A stretch of DNA of 64,000 nt, from the NCBI RefSeq assembly GCF_002295105.1, contig NZ_NSGH01000013.1:1-64000 (forward strand), given 5' to 3'. A program made the translations under genes and the position numbers. The DNA comes from Salimicrobium humidisoli (GTDB taxonomy: Bacteria; Bacillota; Bacilli; Bacillales; Halobacillaceae). The notes below the pieces were generated by a model, which worked only from the letters and a program-made list of their open reading frames with translations, was not told where the DNA came from and made no database searches. Each line of letters begins with the position of its first letter. Within the stretch, counting starts at the first letter, position 1. Positions 48,585 to 59,183 of this stretch are shown here, piece by piece.

Positions 48585-51500
48585 ATGGAAAAAAGAGGCT
48601 ACCCTGCTGCCCAGGGATTGTACCATCCGGATTTTGAACACGAAGCCTGCGGTATTGGAATGATAGCGAACATAAATGGTTCGAAATCCCACGATATCGT
48701 AAAAAATGCCGTTACTATTCTTTGCAACCTGGAACACCGCGGGGGTCAGGGAGCGGATGTCAGTACAGGGGACGGGGCAGGAATTATGACCCAGATCCCC
48801 CATTCTTTCTTCGAGAAACAATGCGAAAAAGAGGATATATACTTACCGGAAGCCGGAAAATACGGAGTCGGGATGGTTTTTCTTCCGAAAGACCGTAATT
48901 CCCGTCAGGAAGCCAAAAAAATTTTTGAAGGACTGGTAAAGAAAGAAGGACAGAAGTTCCTGGGATGGAGGTCTGTGCCGATTAATGCTTCTTTCGTCGG
49001 TGATAACGCTAAAACGACCATGCCTTACATTTCACAACTGTTTATTGAACCGGATGAAAACATTGAAAGCCGTGTAGAATTTGAAAGAAAGCTTTACGTC
49101 ATTCGGAAGCAGGCATTGAAAGCTTTGGAGAAAAACGATAAGTTCAAAGAATTCTATATGTGCAGCCTCTCCACGACCACTATTGTCTACAAAGGTATGT
49201 TGATTCCTGAACAGCTTGACTCTTTCTATATCGATTTGAATCATCCCACATTCAAAACTGCTTTCGCTATGGTCCACTCACGTTTCAGTACCAATACTTT
49301 CCCCTCGTGGAAAAGATCTCATCCCAATCGCTATACTATTCATAACGGGGAGTTCAATACGCTGCGCGGAAACGTAAACTGGATGCGTGCCCGCGAAAAA
49401 ATGTCTCAGTCGGAAGCATTCAACGATGAAGAATTGAAAAAAGTTTTGCCCGTCATCGATGAGGACGGGAGCGACTCCTCGATGTTCGATAATGCCCTTG
49501 AATTTATGTACTTATCAGGAAGATCACTGGCGCACTCTGCCATGATGATGATTCCTGAACCGTGGGCTAATGATGAGACGATCCACCCGAAGAAACGGGA
49601 TTTTTATGAATACCACAGTACTCTAATGGAACCATGGGACGGTCCGGCGGCCGTCTGTTATACAGACGGCAGACAGATCGGTGCCTGTCTCGACCGGAAC
49701 GGACTTAGGCCGGCGAGATATTACGTTACGAAGGACGGGATGATCGTACTTGGTTCCGAAGTGGGGGCGCTGGATATCTTTGCTGATGATATCGAATACA
49801 AAGGTCGTCTTCACCCCGGCAAGATGCTTCTCGTTGACCTCGAGGAAGGACGGATTATTCCGGATGAGGAGATTAAATTAGGTATAGCTGAAGAGGAACC
49901 GTACGGAAAGTGGCTCAAAGAGAATAAATACGATTTATCCGATTTTCCGGAAGTCGAAGCCGACGCGCCGCAAATTACCGGAGATGATCTGATCTCCTGG
50001 CAGCTGGCTTTCGGTTACACGACGGAAGAGCTCAATAAAATCATCAAGCCTCTGGTCCTTGACCGGAAAGACCCTGTAGGTTCGATGGGGTATGATTCTC
50101 CTCTCGCTGTCCTTTCGAAAAAACCACAGCTGCTTTACAACTATTTCAAACAACTCTTCGCCCAGGTGACCAACCCGGCTATCGATGCAATAAGGGAGAA
50201 AGTTATTACGATGACGGAGACGACCATCGGGAAAGAAGGAAGTGTCGTGAATCCGAAGCCGGAAAGCTGTCGCCATCTGAAACTCGATACACCGGTATTG
50301 ACCAATGAACAACTGGGGAAAATCGAAAACCAGAACATAGAAGGGTTTGAAAGCGGGAAGTTGTCCCTGCTTTTTGAAAAGGATGGCCGGGATCGCGAAA
50401 TGGAAAAAGCCCTGGAACGGCTGTTCAAAGAAGCGGACAAAGAAGTGGAGAAAGGCACGACCTTTCTTATTTTGTCGGACAGGGGTGTGAACAGAGACTA
50501 CGCAGCAATCCCGGCCCTGCTTGCCGTTTCAGGACTGCACCATCACCTCATTCGCGAGGGCGTCCGTACTAAAGTCAGTTTAATACTTGAATCGGCAGAA
50601 CCGAGAGAAGTCCACCATTTCGCTACTCTGCTCGGGTACGGGGCGGAAGCTGTAAATCCTTATCTTTCTTATGAGACGCTCCGTGATCTGGTGGCTCGCG
50701 GGGAGATTCCGGATCGCAGCTATGACCGGAGCGTTCTCGACTACGTAAGCAGTGTTACGGATGGAATCGTCAAAGTACTTTCGAAAATAGGTATATCCAC
50801 TATTCAGAGCTACCGCGGTGCTCAGATTTTCGAAGCGGTAGGCATCAGTCCGGACGTGATAGATAAGTATTTCACGAGAACTGCTTCCCGGCTCGGGGGC
50901 ATCGGACTGGAAACTATAGAGCAGGAAGTGTGCATGCGTCACGACCGGGGGTTCGAAGCCGAGCGGTCCCAGACGAAGATGCTGGACCCGGGAGATGAAT
51001 TCCAGTACAGAATGAACGGGGAAGATCATCAATACAACCCCCAGACCATTCATACCCTGCAACGGGCAGCCAGAACCAATGATTATAAACTGTTTAAGAA
51101 ATACACGAAGATGCTCACGGACGAAACGAATAATCTGCAGTCCCTCCGCGGGCTCATCAAGTTCAAGGATCGTGCATCAGTTCCTCTCGATGAAGTGGAG
51201 CCGGTGGAAGAAATTGTGAAACGGTTCAAAACAGGAGCGATTTCCTACGGTTCCATTTCACAGGAGGCCCATGAAGCTCTGGCTGTAGCCATGAACAAAC
51301 TGGGAGGTCGGAGCAATACAGGAGAAGGCGGAGAATCACCTGACCGGTTCCTCCCGGATAAAGACGGGACCTCAAGGCGCAGTGCCATTAAACAGGTGGC
51401 TTCCGGCCGTTTCGGAGTAACGAGTCACTACCTGGTGAATGCGGACGAAATTCAGATCAAAGTATCTCAGGGCGCAAAACCCGGAGAAGGGGGGCATTTG

Positions 51501-53228
51501 CCCGGGAAGAAAGTGTACCCGTGGATTGCGGAAGTGAGGGGGGCGACTCCCGGGGTGGAATTGATTTCTCCTCCTCCTCACCATGACATTTATTCGATCG
51601 AAGATTTAGCGGAACTGATCCATAACCTGAAAAACGCGAATCCGGAAGCACGCATCAGTGTCAAACTGGTATCGGCCGTAGGAGTAGGCACGATAGCTGC
51701 CGGTGTGGCCAAGGGCCGGGCTGACCTTGTACTGATCAGCGGCTATGACGGGGGCACAGGCGCCGCTCCCCGGACGAGTATCAAACATGCAGGGATGCCC
51801 TGGGAAATCGGAGTTGCAGAAACTCACCAGACTCTCCTTCTGGACGGACTCAGGGACCGGATTACAGTGGAGACGGACGGTAAATTGATGACGGGACGTG
51901 ATGTCGTCACGGCCGCTCTTTTAGGAGCGGAAGAGTACGGATTTTCCACAGCACCTCTCGTAGTTCTCGGCTGTATTATGATGCGTGTCTGTCACCTGGA
52001 TACCTGCCCGGTCGGAGTGGCCACCCAAAATCCGGAGCTACGGAAGAAGTTTATAGGGGATGCTGATCACGTCGCGAATTTCATGCGTTTCATAGCAGAA
52101 GAAGCAAGAGAAATTATGGCAGAGCTCGGTTTCCGGACGGTGAATGAAATGATCGGTCGTAATGACGTTCTCGAAAGGAAAGCGGATGTGGACCACTGGA
52201 AAGCCAAAGACGTGGACTTATCAGCTCTTCTTTATCGACCGGAAACAGGATCGAACGTCGGACATTATTCTCAGGTGGAGCAGGATCACGGACTCGAGAA
52301 GTCTCTTGATGTCCAGGAACTGATTCCTCTTTGTAAGGAAGCGATCGATAATGGAACACCGGTGAAAGGCACAGGATCGATACGTAACATCCACCGGGTG
52401 GCCGGAACGATACTCGGCAGTGAAATTTCGAAAAAGTATGGAGAAGAAGGTCTTCCGGAAGATACGATTCAGCTGAAATTCAAAGGCTCGGCCGGTCAGA
52501 GTTTCGGGGCCTTCATTCCGAGAGGACTTACGATGCGCCTGGTCGGAGATGCAAATGATTACGTCGGAAAAGGTCTCTCCGGCGGGAAAATCATCGCTCA
52601 CCCTTCCCCGCGTTCTACGTTCAAAGCGGAAGATAACATTATAGCTGGAAACGTCTGCTTTTATGGCGCTTCCGGAGGCGAAGCATATATCAGCGGGAAG
52701 GCGGGAGAACGCTTTGCTGTGCGTAACAGTGGAGCCCATCTCGTAGTCGAAGGTGTGGGGGACCATGGCTGCGAATATATGACAGGAGGAAGAGTAGCCA
52801 TCCTCGGAGAGACAGGGAGGAACTTTGCCGCAGGCATGTCCGGCGGAATCGCCTATGTACTGGATGAAGACGGGAGTTTCAGCAGGAAGCTGAATAAAGA
52901 GCTTGTGCTTTCGGAACAGATACAGGAAGAGGCGGAGAAGCAGGAACTTTATGAAATGATCGAAGCTCATGCAGGCTATACCCGGAGTGAGAAAGGGCAG
53001 CGGATTCTGGATAACTGGGAGGAAACGCTTCCCAAATTCAAACGCGTCGTACCAGTAGCATTTCTTGAAATGAGGAGCAGAATCGAAACATTCAGGAACG
53101 AAGGTAACGATAAATTCGAAGCGGAAATGAAAGCATTTGAAGCCAGCCAGAAAAAAGAAGAAGAACAGCTGGAGAATGAACAGGAGGAGGCTAAAGATGG
53201 GGAAACCGACAGGGTTTATGGAGTATGA
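48585..53228 (+). CDS. gltB: Glutamate synthase large subunit (GOGAT alpha)
   Basis: 1547 residues. Makes two glutamates from glutamine and 2-oxoglutarate with electrons from GltD. N-terminal glutaminase: EHEACGIGM, where Cys22 becomes the N-terminal nucleophile after propeptide removal. FMN/3Fe-4S synthase domain with Cys1130, Cys1136 and Cys1141 (CHLDTCPVG), and a C-terminal beta-helix ([18 protein letters not shown]). The extreme C terminus is a charged Lys/Glu tail; the last 32 bases overlap gltD in another frame. AGGAGG precedes ATG. Called gltA in B. subtilis. Confidence 0.97.
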   Translation: MEKRGYPAAQGLYHPDFEHEACGIGMIANINGSKSHDIVKNAVTILCNLEHRGGQGADVSTGDGAGIMTQIPHSFFEKQCEKEDIYLPEAGKYGVGMVFLPKDRNSRQEAKKIFEGLVKKEGQKFLGWRSVPINASFVGDNAKTTMPYISQLFIEPDENIESRVEFERKLYVIRKQALKALEKNDKFKEFYMCSLSTTTIVYKGMLIPEQLDSFYIDLNHPTFKTAFAMVHSRFSTNTFPSWKRSHPNRYTIHNGEFNTLRGNVNWMRAREKMSQSEAFNDEELKKVLPVIDEDGSDSSMFDNALEFMYLSGRSLAHSAMMMIPEPWANDETIHPKKRDFYEYHSTLMEPWDGPAAVCYTDGRQIGACLDRNGLRPARYYVTKDGMIVLGSEVGALDIFADDIEYKGRLHPGKMLLVDLEEGRIIPDEEIKLGIAEEEPYGKWLKENKYDLSDFPEVEADAPQITGDDLISWQLAFGYTTEELNKIIKPLVLDRKDPVGSMGYDSPLAVLSKKPQLLYNYFKQLFAQVTNPAIDAIREKVITMTETTIGKEGSVVNPKPESCRHLKLDTPVLTNEQLGKIENQNIEGFESGKLSLLFEKDGRDREMEKALERLFKEADKEVEKGTTFLILSDRGVNRDYAAIPALLAVSGLHHHLIREGVRTKVSLILESAEPREVHHFATLLGYGAEAVNPYLSYETLRDLVARGEIPDRSYDRSVLDYVSSVTDGIVKVLSKIGISTIQSYRGAQIFEAVGISPDVIDKYFTRTASRLGGIGLETIEQEVCMRHDRGFEAERSQTKMLDPGDEFQYRMNGEDHQYNPQTIHTLQRAARTNDYKLFKKYTKMLTDETNNLQSLRGLIKFKDRASVPLDEVEPVEEIVKRFKTGAISYGSISQEAHEALAVAMNKLGGRSNTGEGGESPDRFLPDKDGTSRRSAIKQVASGRFGVTSHYLVNADEIQIKVSQGAKPGEGGHLPGKKVYPWIAEVRGATPGVELISPPPHHDIYSIEDLAELIHNLKNANPEARISVKLVSAVGVGTIAAGVAKGRADLVLISGYDGGTGAAPRTSIKHAGMPWEIGVAETHQTLLLDGLRDRITVETDGKLMTGRDVVTAALLGAEEYGFSTAPLVVLGCIMMRVCHLDTCPVGVATQNPELRKKFIGDADHVANFMRFIAEEAREIMAELGFRTVNEMIGRNDVLERKADVDHWKAKDVDLSALLYRPETGSNVGHYSQVEQDHGLEKSLDVQELIPLCKEAIDNGTPVKGTGSIRNIHRVAGTILGSEISKKYGEEGLPEDTIQLKFKGSAGQSFGAFIPRGLTMRLVGDANDYVGKGLSGGKIIAHPSPRSTFKAEDNIIAGNVCFYGASGGEAYISGKAGERFAVRNSGAHLVVEGVGDHGCEYMTGGRVAILGETGRNFAAGMSGGIAYVLDEDGSFSRKLNKELVLSEQIQEEAEKQELYEMIEAHAGYTRSEKGQRILDNWEETLPKFKRVVPVAFLEMRSRIETFRNEGNDKFEAEMKAFEASQKKEEEQLENEQEEAKDGETDRVYGV

Positions 53229-54684
53229 GCGCCGGGGGCGCCCGGAGCGGGACCCGAAGGAAAGGGTGAAGGACTGGGAGGACTACACGCTTCCCATGCC
53301 GGATGAAGAAGCGCAACGGGAAGGGGCACGCTGCATGGACTGCGGTGTGCCTACCTGTCACACCGGTACGGAAATGGCCGGAGGAACCTCAGGATGCCCC
53401 GTCTATCACTACATTCCGGAATGGAACGATCTTGTGTACCGGGGGCAGTGGAAAGAGGCACTGATAAAAGCTCACGAGCAGAACAACTTCCCGGAATTCA
53501 CCGGTATCGCGTGTCCGGCTCCGTGTGAAGGGGCGTGCGTGCTGGGTCTGAATGAGGACCCCGTAGCCATAAGGTCGGTGGAGAGATCCATCGTTGAAAA
53601 AGGTTTTGCAAACGGATGGATTACCGCGGAACCGCCCGAAAAGCGTAGCGGTAAGAAAGTGGCAGTTGTAGGGTCCGGACCGGCGGGGTTAACCGTCGCC
53701 GATCAGCTGAACAAAGCGGGACATACAGTTACAGTATACGAGCGTGACGATCGTCCCGGAGGCCTGCTTACGTACGGCATACCGGAGATGAAACTATCGT
53801 ATGAAGTGGTACTGCGCCGTATAAAACTTATGGAAGAAGAAGGGGTGCGCTTTGTAACGAATGCGAATATAGGCAGAGACATCCCTTCCAGCCAGCTGGA
53901 AGAGGAAAATGACGCCGTTGTATTATGCGGTGGCGCAGCTAATCACAGAAATATTGACGTAGAAGGGCGTAACCTTGAAGGTGTTCATTTTGCGATGGAC
54001 TTTCTTCATGCAAACACCAAAAGTCTGCTTGACTCACATCACGAGAACGGAGAATATATCTCCGCCGAAGGGAAGAATGTGATTGTAATCGGCGGTGGTG
54101 ATACCGGAACCGACTGTATCGCCACGTCCATGAGACATAACTGCAAGTCACTCGTGCAGTTCGATATATACGATAAGAAACCCGGGAATAGAGATGAAGC
54201 GGTGAACCCGTGGCCTCAATATCCGGTGATTCATCGTATCGAATACGGGCAAAAAGAAGCGGAGGCAGTCTTCGGAGACGATCCGAGAGCTTACGCCGTC
54301 CAGACGAAGAAATTTGTCGGAGATGAACATGGTCGTATTAAAGAAGTGCATACTATCAACGTTAAACTTAAATTCGATGAACAGGGGAACAAATATCGTG
54401 AAGAAATTCCCGGCACCGAGAAGGTCTGGCGGGCAGATCTCGTATTGCTGGCTATCGGTTTTACAGGACCGGAACAGGAACTGGTGGAAGAAATGGGGAT
54501 TGAAACGACCCGAAAGACGAATGTCAAAGCTGACCTTCACACGTACCTGACAAACAAAGAAGGAGTTTTTGCAGCAGGAGACATGCGGCGCGGGCAGAGT
54601 CTGATTGTCTGGGCCATCAATGAAGGAAGAGCTGCTGCAGATGCCTGTGATAAATATCTGATGGAGGTGCCGGAGACAGTATAA
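53197..54684 (+). CDS. gltD: Glutamate synthase small subunit
   Basis: 495 residues. FAD/NADPH oxidoreductase that feeds electrons to GltB. N-terminal iron-sulfur cysteines in [16 protein letters not shown] and [15 protein letters not shown] loop [22 protein letters not shown] loop [16 protein letters not shown]-terminal [22 protein letters not shown] 53197, with AGGAGGAGG six bases upstream lying inside the end of gltB, so translation is coupled. Strong terminator after the stop. Confidence 0.97.
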   Translation: MGKPTGFMEYERRGRPERDPKERVKDWEDYTLPMPDEEAQREGARCMDCGVPTCHTGTEMAGGTSGCPVYHYIPEWNDLVYRGQWKEALIKAHEQNNFPEFTGIACPAPCEGACVLGLNEDPVAIRSVERSIVEKGFANGWITAEPPEKRSGKKVAVVGSGPAGLTVADQLNKAGHTVTVYERDDRPGGLLTYGIPEMKLSYEVVLRRIKLMEEEGVRFVTNANIGRDIPSSQLEEENDAVVLCGGAANHRNIDVEGRNLEGVHFAMDFLHANTKSLLDSHHENGEYISAEGKNVIVIGGGDTGTDCIATSMRHNCKSLVQFDIYDKKPGNRDEAVNPWPQYPVIHRIEYGQKEAEAVFGDDPRAYAVQTKKFVGDEHGRIKEVHTINVKLKFDEQGNKYREEIPGTEKVWRADLVLLAIGFTGPEQELVEEMGIETTRKTNVKADLHTYLTNKEGVFAAGDMRRGQSLIVWAINEGRAAADACDKYLMEVPETV

Positions 54685-54714
54685 GCCGTTCTTTTATTAT
54701 CACTCTTGTATAAC

Positions 54715-54767
54715 AGCCCCTCCTGGAAAGCGGAGAACATCGTCCGGTTTCCAGGAGGGGCTTTTTT
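54715..54767 (+). terminator. Terminator of gltBD
   Basis: Stem GCCCCTCCTGGAAA/TTTCCAGGAGGGGC extended by CGG/CCG across a mismatch, followed by T6. Confidence 0.94.
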
Positions 54768-54836
54768 GTATATCTTCTGTACTATTTAAGGACTTATTCA
54801 GTATATTCTTTTTGCGCCAAAATTTTGATAACTATA

Positions 54837-54864
54837 TTGACATTTTCATTAAAAAAGATATTAT
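54837..54864 (+). promoter_or_regulatory. Promoter of argCJBD
   Basis: -35 TTGACA (54837-54842), 16-base spacer, -10 TATTAT (54859-54864). A second TATAAT lies at 54881-54886 but without a -35. Confidence 0.6.
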
Positions 54865-54885
54865 TGGTATAAATATACGTTATAA

Positions 54886-54899
54886 TTAATAATTATTCA
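54886..54899. promoter_or_regulatory. ARG box (AhrC/ArgR operator)
   Basis: TTAATAATTATTCA, on the other strand TGAATAATTATTAA, matches TGAATWWWWATTCA at 13 of 14 positions and lies just downstream of the predicted start site and 23 bases before the argC codon. Predicts repression by arginine. Confidence 0.6.
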
Positions 54900-54921
54900 T
54901 TAACGGAGGGGGAATTACAGC

Positions 54922-55956
54922 TTGGTACACGCAGGTATCGCCGGAGCTACCGGCTATGGTGGCGTAGAATTGTTCCGGCTTCTGGCCAATCATAAGGATA
55001 TAAAAAACATAAGTCTTTATTCTTCTTCGGAAGCAGGTTCTCCGTACGCTTCTTTAATGCCTCAGCTGTCCGAATGGTTCAGTGATGAACTTAAACCTAT
55101 AGAAACGGAACGGATGAAAGAGGAACTGGATGTACTGTTTCTCGCTACACCCGCAGGAGTATCGAGAGACCTTACCCCCTTGTTCCAGGGGAGCGGGGTA
55201 AAGGTGATTGATTTGTCGGGGGACTTACGTCTGCAGAACCCCGCGGATTATGAAAAGTGGTATAAAAAAACTCCTGCTCCCGGACAGTTACTGGACGAAG
55301 CTGTTTACGGTCTGCCGGAAACGAATGGCGAAAAGATAAGGGAGGCGGATATTCTCGCTAACCCCGGGTGCTATCCTACAGCGGTACTTCTTGGGCTCGC
55401 CCCTCTAGCCGATAGCGGGTTGCTGGAGAAAAAATCTCTCATTATAGATGCTAAATCCGGTATTTCGGGAGCAGGAAAGTCTCCGAACGATAAGACAATT
55501 TATACGAATACAGAAGAGAACTTCAGAGTTTACAAAGTGAATGAACACCAGCACATACCTGAAATTGAGCAGCAGCTTAAGAGATGGAGCGGAAGATCGG
55601 AGGCAGTTTCGTTTACTCCCCATCTCGTACCCATGACGAGAGGTATTATGGCGACGATGTATATCGATGTCTCATTACATGAACATCCGGAATCGTGGAT
55701 GGATCTTTACAGAACTTTTTATGCAAACAGTCCTTTCGTTCGGGTCAGGGATGAATTCCCGGCCACGAAAGATGTATACGGCTCAAACTTCTGTGATATG
55801 CATGTGAAAGCAGACGAGAGGACGGGGCGGTTAACGATAGTGTCCGTTATAGATAACCTTGTTAAAGGAGCTTCGGGTCAGGCGATACAAAATATGAATA
55901 TTATGCTCGGATTCGAAGAGACGAGAGGTTTGAAGTTGTTTCCTTTATATCCATAA
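54922..55956 (+). CDS. argC: N-acetyl-gamma-glutamyl-phosphate reductase
   Basis: 344 residues. Reduces N-acetylglutamyl phosphate to the semialdehyde with NADPH. N-terminal Rossmann loop AGIAGATGYGGVELFRLL, catalytic Cys150 in ANPGCYPTA, and C-terminal DNLVKGASGQAIQNMNIMLG. TTG start with GGAGGGGG upstream. First gene of argCJBD; preceded by a promoter and ARG box. Confidence 0.96.
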   Translation: MVHAGIAGATGYGGVELFRLLANHKDIKNISLYSSSEAGSPYASLMPQLSEWFSDELKPIETERMKEELDVLFLATPAGVSRDLTPLFQGSGVKVIDLSGDLRLQNPADYEKWYKKTPAPGQLLDEAVYGLPETNGEKIREADILANPGCYPTAVLLGLAPLADSGLLEKKSLIIDAKSGISGAGKSPNDKTIYTNTEENFRVYKVNEHQHIPEIEQQLKRWSGRSEAVSFTPHLVPMTRGIMATMYIDVSLHEHPESWMDLYRTFYANSPFVRVRDEFPATKDVYGSNFCDMHVKADERTGRLTIVSVIDNLVKGASGQAIQNMNIMLGFEETRGLKLFPLYP

Positions 55957-55982
55957 ATAAAAAATAGAAAGGAGTTGGGAGG

Positions 55983-57200
55983 TTGATCGATACAGCGTTA
56001 AACGTAGAAAAGATAGAAAATGGAACAGTAGCCACGCCGAAAGGGTTCACAGCCGGAGGAGCCCATACAGGTTTAAGAAAAACGAGAAAAGACATGGGGG
56101 TGATTGTCAGTGATGTGCCGGCTGTCAGTACCGCCGTTTATACCCGGAGTCACTTTCAGGCTGCGCCATTACAGGTGACGAGAGAAAGTCTGGAAGATGG
56201 CATGCTTCAGGCAGTAGTCGTGAACAGTGCAGTAGCGAACGCCTGTACAGGTGCCCGGGGAGTGGCCAATGCGTTTCAGATGAGACGGTGGCTGGCAGAA
56301 CGTCACGGCCTTCCGGAATCTTCGGTAGCCGTCTCTTCCACCGGTGTCATCGGGAAACAGCTGCCTATGGATATTATTAAAAAGGGCTGTTTTGAAGTAG
56401 ACCCGGATTCGGAAGGAGGGGAAGACTTCGCTTCCTCGATTCTCACTACTGATAAGAAGACGAAATCTGTCTGTTATCGGGTGAAAATCGGGGAAAGCGT
56501 AGTAACTGTAGCCGGGACCTCGAAAGGCTCCGGAATGATCCATCCGAATATGGCGACGATGCTCGGGTTTTTGACGACGGACGCAGCTGTCGATCCGGAA
56601 GATTTCGACCGGCTTTTAAAATCTACTGTCAATCACTCCTTCAATCAGATTACCGTGGACGGGGAAACTTCGACAAATGACATGGTGCTGGCCATGGCGA
56701 ACGGAGCGGCTAATAATGAAATTCTTCACGAAGGTCATGAAGACTGGGAACTTTTCGCAGGAGTCTTTTCGGAAGTCTGCTGTGACCTTGCTAAAAAAAT
56801 AGCAGCAGACGGAGAGGGGGCGACCAAACTGGTGGAGGTTACCGTGAACGGCGCGGCAAGTGTGGGAGAAGCAAGAGAAGTAGCTAAAAAAATCGTAGGT
56901 TCCAGTCTCGTCAAAACGGCCATATATGGAGAAGATGGAAATTGGGGGCGGATTATCGGTGCGATGGGCCACAGCAGGGCAAGTTTCGATTCCGGAAAGT
57001 GCACCGTGGCGGTCGGGTCCTGTACCGTTTTTGAAAATGGGGAAGGCGTCGACTTTTCAGAGGAAGAAGTAGCTTCCTATCTGTCCCGGGATGAAGTGAA
57101 GATCACTGTAGATCTTTGCGCCGGTGACGCTTCCGGAACAGCATGGGGGTGTGACCTGACGTATGACTATGTCAAAATCAATGCCAGTTACCGGACATAA
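55983..57200 (+). CDS. argJ: Bifunctional glutamate N-acetyltransferase/amino-acid acetyltransferase
   Basis: 405 residues. Recycles the acetyl group from acetylornithine to glutamate (and, in bifunctional forms, also uses acetyl-CoA). Autocleavage site NMA|TMLGF with Thr192 becoming the new N-terminal nucleophile; KGSGMIHPNMAT and the ending YDYVKINASYRT are typical. TTG start with AAAGGAG eight bases upstream. Overlaps argB. Confidence 0.95.
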   Translation: MIDTALNVEKIENGTVATPKGFTAGGAHTGLRKTRKDMGVIVSDVPAVSTAVYTRSHFQAAPLQVTRESLEDGMLQAVVVNSAVANACTGARGVANAFQMRRWLAERHGLPESSVAVSSTGVIGKQLPMDIIKKGCFEVDPDSEGGEDFASSILTTDKKTKSVCYRVKIGESVVTVAGTSKGSGMIHPNMATMLGFLTTDAAVDPEDFDRLLKSTVNHSFNQITVDGETSTNDMVLAMANGAANNEILHEGHEDWELFAGVFSEVCCDLAKKIAADGEGATKLVEVTVNGAASVGEAREVAKKIVGSSLVKTAIYGEDGNWGRIIGAMGHSRASFDSGKCTVAVGSCTVFENGEGVDFSEEEVASYLSRDEVKITVDLCAGDASGTAWGCDLTYDYVKINASYRT

Positions 57201-57969
57201 ACCTCTGCTTGTCCTGAAGATAGGCGGTAGTATGATCGATGAACTGGAAAGCATTTTTCTTAAGAGTGTAGAAGAACTCAGGGATCGGTATCAATTTGTA
57301 ATCGTTCACGGCGCAGGCCCCTCTATCTCCTCCGAACTGAAGGAACGAAAAATCGACGCTCCTTTCATACACGGACTGAGGAGGACTACGAAACCGGCTA
57401 TGGAAGTTGTGGAAACAGTATTGGGAGAAGTGAAAAACCGGGAACTGGCAGACAGGTTTACGGAGGAAGTGATGAAGGCAGTGGGGATAAGAGGTTGTGA
57501 TGGTGTGATTTCTGCCGAATTTCTGGATTTCTCTTCCTACGGGTACGTAGGGGGGACGCCCCGGATCGAAACGGGACTTCTGAAGGAACCTCTAGAGAGG
57601 TCTTTCCTTCCTGTCGTTTCTCCTCTTGCGCGGACAGGAAACGGGGAAATTGTGAACGTGAATGCCGACACCGCAGCTGCAGGAATTGCAAAAGCACTGA
57701 AAGCAGACAAACTTATTTTTGTGACGGATGTACCCGGTGTAATGGAGGGGGACAGGATAATTCCGCACCTTTCCTCAGCAGACATCAGGCAGCTCATTGA
57801 AAAAGAGACGATTCATGGAGGAATGATACCTAAAGTGAGGGCGGCGGAAGAAGCGTTATCCGAAACATTGCGGGAAGCGGTGATCGTCAGCGGGAAAGAA
57901 CCTATGTCAGTAAACGGGGAATGGAAAGGCACATTCATTACAAAAGAGGAAAAGGGGATGTTTCTGTGA
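57163..57969 (+). CDS. argB: Acetylglutamate kinase
   Basis: 268 residues from ATG 57163, or 262 from ATG 57181. Phosphorylates N-acetylglutamate. LLVLKIGGSMIDE and VIVHGAGPSISSEL are the ATP and substrate loops, with GNGEIVNVNADTAAAGIAKA and IHGGMIPKVRAAEEAL farther on. The start lies inside the last 38 bases of argJ; GGGGGTG is 11 bases before 57163, and the alternative lacks a site. The N-terminal KxGG motif without the long extension suggests the arginine-insensitive hexamer-lacking form, which is inference. Confidence 0.94.
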   Translation: MTMSKSMPVTGHKPLLVLKIGGSMIDELESIFLKSVEELRDRYQFVIVHGAGPSISSELKERKIDAPFIHGLRRTTKPAMEVVETVLGEVKNRELADRFTEEVMKAVGIRGCDGVISAEFLDFSSYGYVGGTPRIETGLLKEPLERSFLPVVSPLARTGNGEIVNVNADTAAAGIAKALKADKLIFVTDVPGVMEGDRIIPHLSSADIRQLIEKETIHGGMIPKVRAAEEALSETLREAVIVSGKEPMSVNGEWKGTFITKEEKGMFL

Positions 57970-59108
57970 GTCTGTTTCCGACTTATCCGCGTCTGCCGGT
58001 AACTTTGACGGATGCGGAAGGAACGATCGTAAGAGATGATGATAATAATGAATATCTTGATTTCACTTCCGGTATCGGAGTGAATAATCTTGGACACCGT
58101 CCGGTTGCAGTACAAAGGGCGATTGAAGAGCAGATGAACCGGCTGTGGCATGTATCGAATATTTTTCCGGTACCGGCTCAGAAGGAAGCGGCGGAAATTT
58201 TGACAGCACACTCTTCCATGGATGCCGTATTTTTCTGCAACAGTGGAGCAGAAGCGAATGAAGCAGCTATTAAGCTGGCCAGAAAACATACAGGCAAAGA
58301 TAAAGTAGTGACATTCGGTCAATCTTTCCACGGGCGCAGCTTTGCTACAATGGCGGCTACCGGACAGGAAAAGGTCAGGCAGGGGTTTGGCCGTATGCTC
58401 GAGCCTTTCGACTACGCAGTGTGGAATGATAAAGAAAGTGTGGAAAAGAACATAGACGGGACTACAGCAGCGTGTATGCTTGAGATTGTTCAGGGAGAAG
58501 GAGGAGTCCGTCCGGCAGAACAGAGTTTTCTGGAATTCGTTCAGGATATATGCAGATCACGGGGAGTGCTTCTTATCATTGATGAGATCCAGACGGGAGC
58601 CGGACGTACAGGAGAACTGTTCGCTTATGAGACAATGGGGCTCGATCCTGATATCATTACATCGGCTAAAGGGCTCGGCAGCGGTTTTCCGGTGGGAGCG
58701 ATGCTGGGGAAGGCTTTTTTGAAGGATGATTTCGGTCCGGGAAGTCACGGGTCCACCTTTGGAGGGAACCCCCTCAGCGCCACGGCAGCCAGAGCTACTC
58801 TGGAAGAGATACTTAAAGAAGGGTTTCTCAATGATGTAAAAGAAAAAGGGAAGTACATGAAAGAACAGCTGACCAAAATGGTTGCCGATATCGACGGAGT
58901 AAAAGAGGTGCGTGGACTCGGGCTCATGATAGGGGTCGAATGGGGGTATGAAGTAAAACCGATTATCGATGAGTTGCGGACCGAGGGCGTGCTCGTACTT
59001 CCGGCAGGTCCGGACGTGATACGTTTGCTTCCTCCCCTTACCGTGACGACGGCCCAGATTGATGCAGCACTTCGCATTCTGGACGAAGTATTTCACAGAA
59101 AAGCGTAG
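57966..59108 (+). CDS. argD: Acetylornithine aminotransferase
   Basis: 380 residues, fold-type I PLP enzyme. Converts N-acetylglutamate semialdehyde to acetylornithine. FCNSGAEANEAAIKLARKHTG, EIVQGEGGVRPA, IIDEIQTGAGRTG and the PLP lysine Lys235 in ITSAKGLGSGFPVGAML are present. GTG start overlaps the argB stop (GTGA), AAGGGG eight bases upstream. The operon ends here; argF and carAB, which follow argD in B. subtilis, are absent. Confidence 0.95.
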   Translation: MSLFPTYPRLPVTLTDAEGTIVRDDDNNEYLDFTSGIGVNNLGHRPVAVQRAIEEQMNRLWHVSNIFPVPAQKEAAEILTAHSSMDAVFFCNSGAEANEAAIKLARKHTGKDKVVTFGQSFHGRSFATMAATGQEKVRQGFGRMLEPFDYAVWNDKESVEKNIDGTTAACMLEIVQGEGGVRPAEQSFLEFVQDICRSRGVLLIIDEIQTGAGRTGELFAYETMGLDPDIITSAKGLGSGFPVGAMLGKAFLKDDFGPGSHGSTFGGNPLSATAARATLEEILKEGFLNDVKEKGKYMKEQLTKMVADIDGVKEVRGLGLMIGVEWGYEVKPIIDELRTEGVLVLPAGPDVIRLLPPLTVTTAQIDAALRILDEVFHRKA

Positions 59109-59131
59109 TGACGGATAAGAATTCTATAAAA

Positions 59132-59177
59132 AAACAACAGCGCGCCCTGTCGTATTGGGGCAAAAAGCGCTGTTGTT
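59132..59177. terminator. Bidirectional terminator between argD and msmX
   Basis: Eleven-base outer stem AACAACAGCGC/GCGCTGTTGTT and an inner GCCC/GGGGC pairing. A-rich flank on the left gives a T tract for the minus-strand msmX transcript. Confidence 0.8.
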
Positions 59178-59183
59178 AAGTGA

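Noticed and set aside
52221-52970. 249-codon minus-strand frame inside gltB.
   Set aside because: Antisense to the conserved beta-helix and FMN domains of glutamate synthase; no ribosome binding site.
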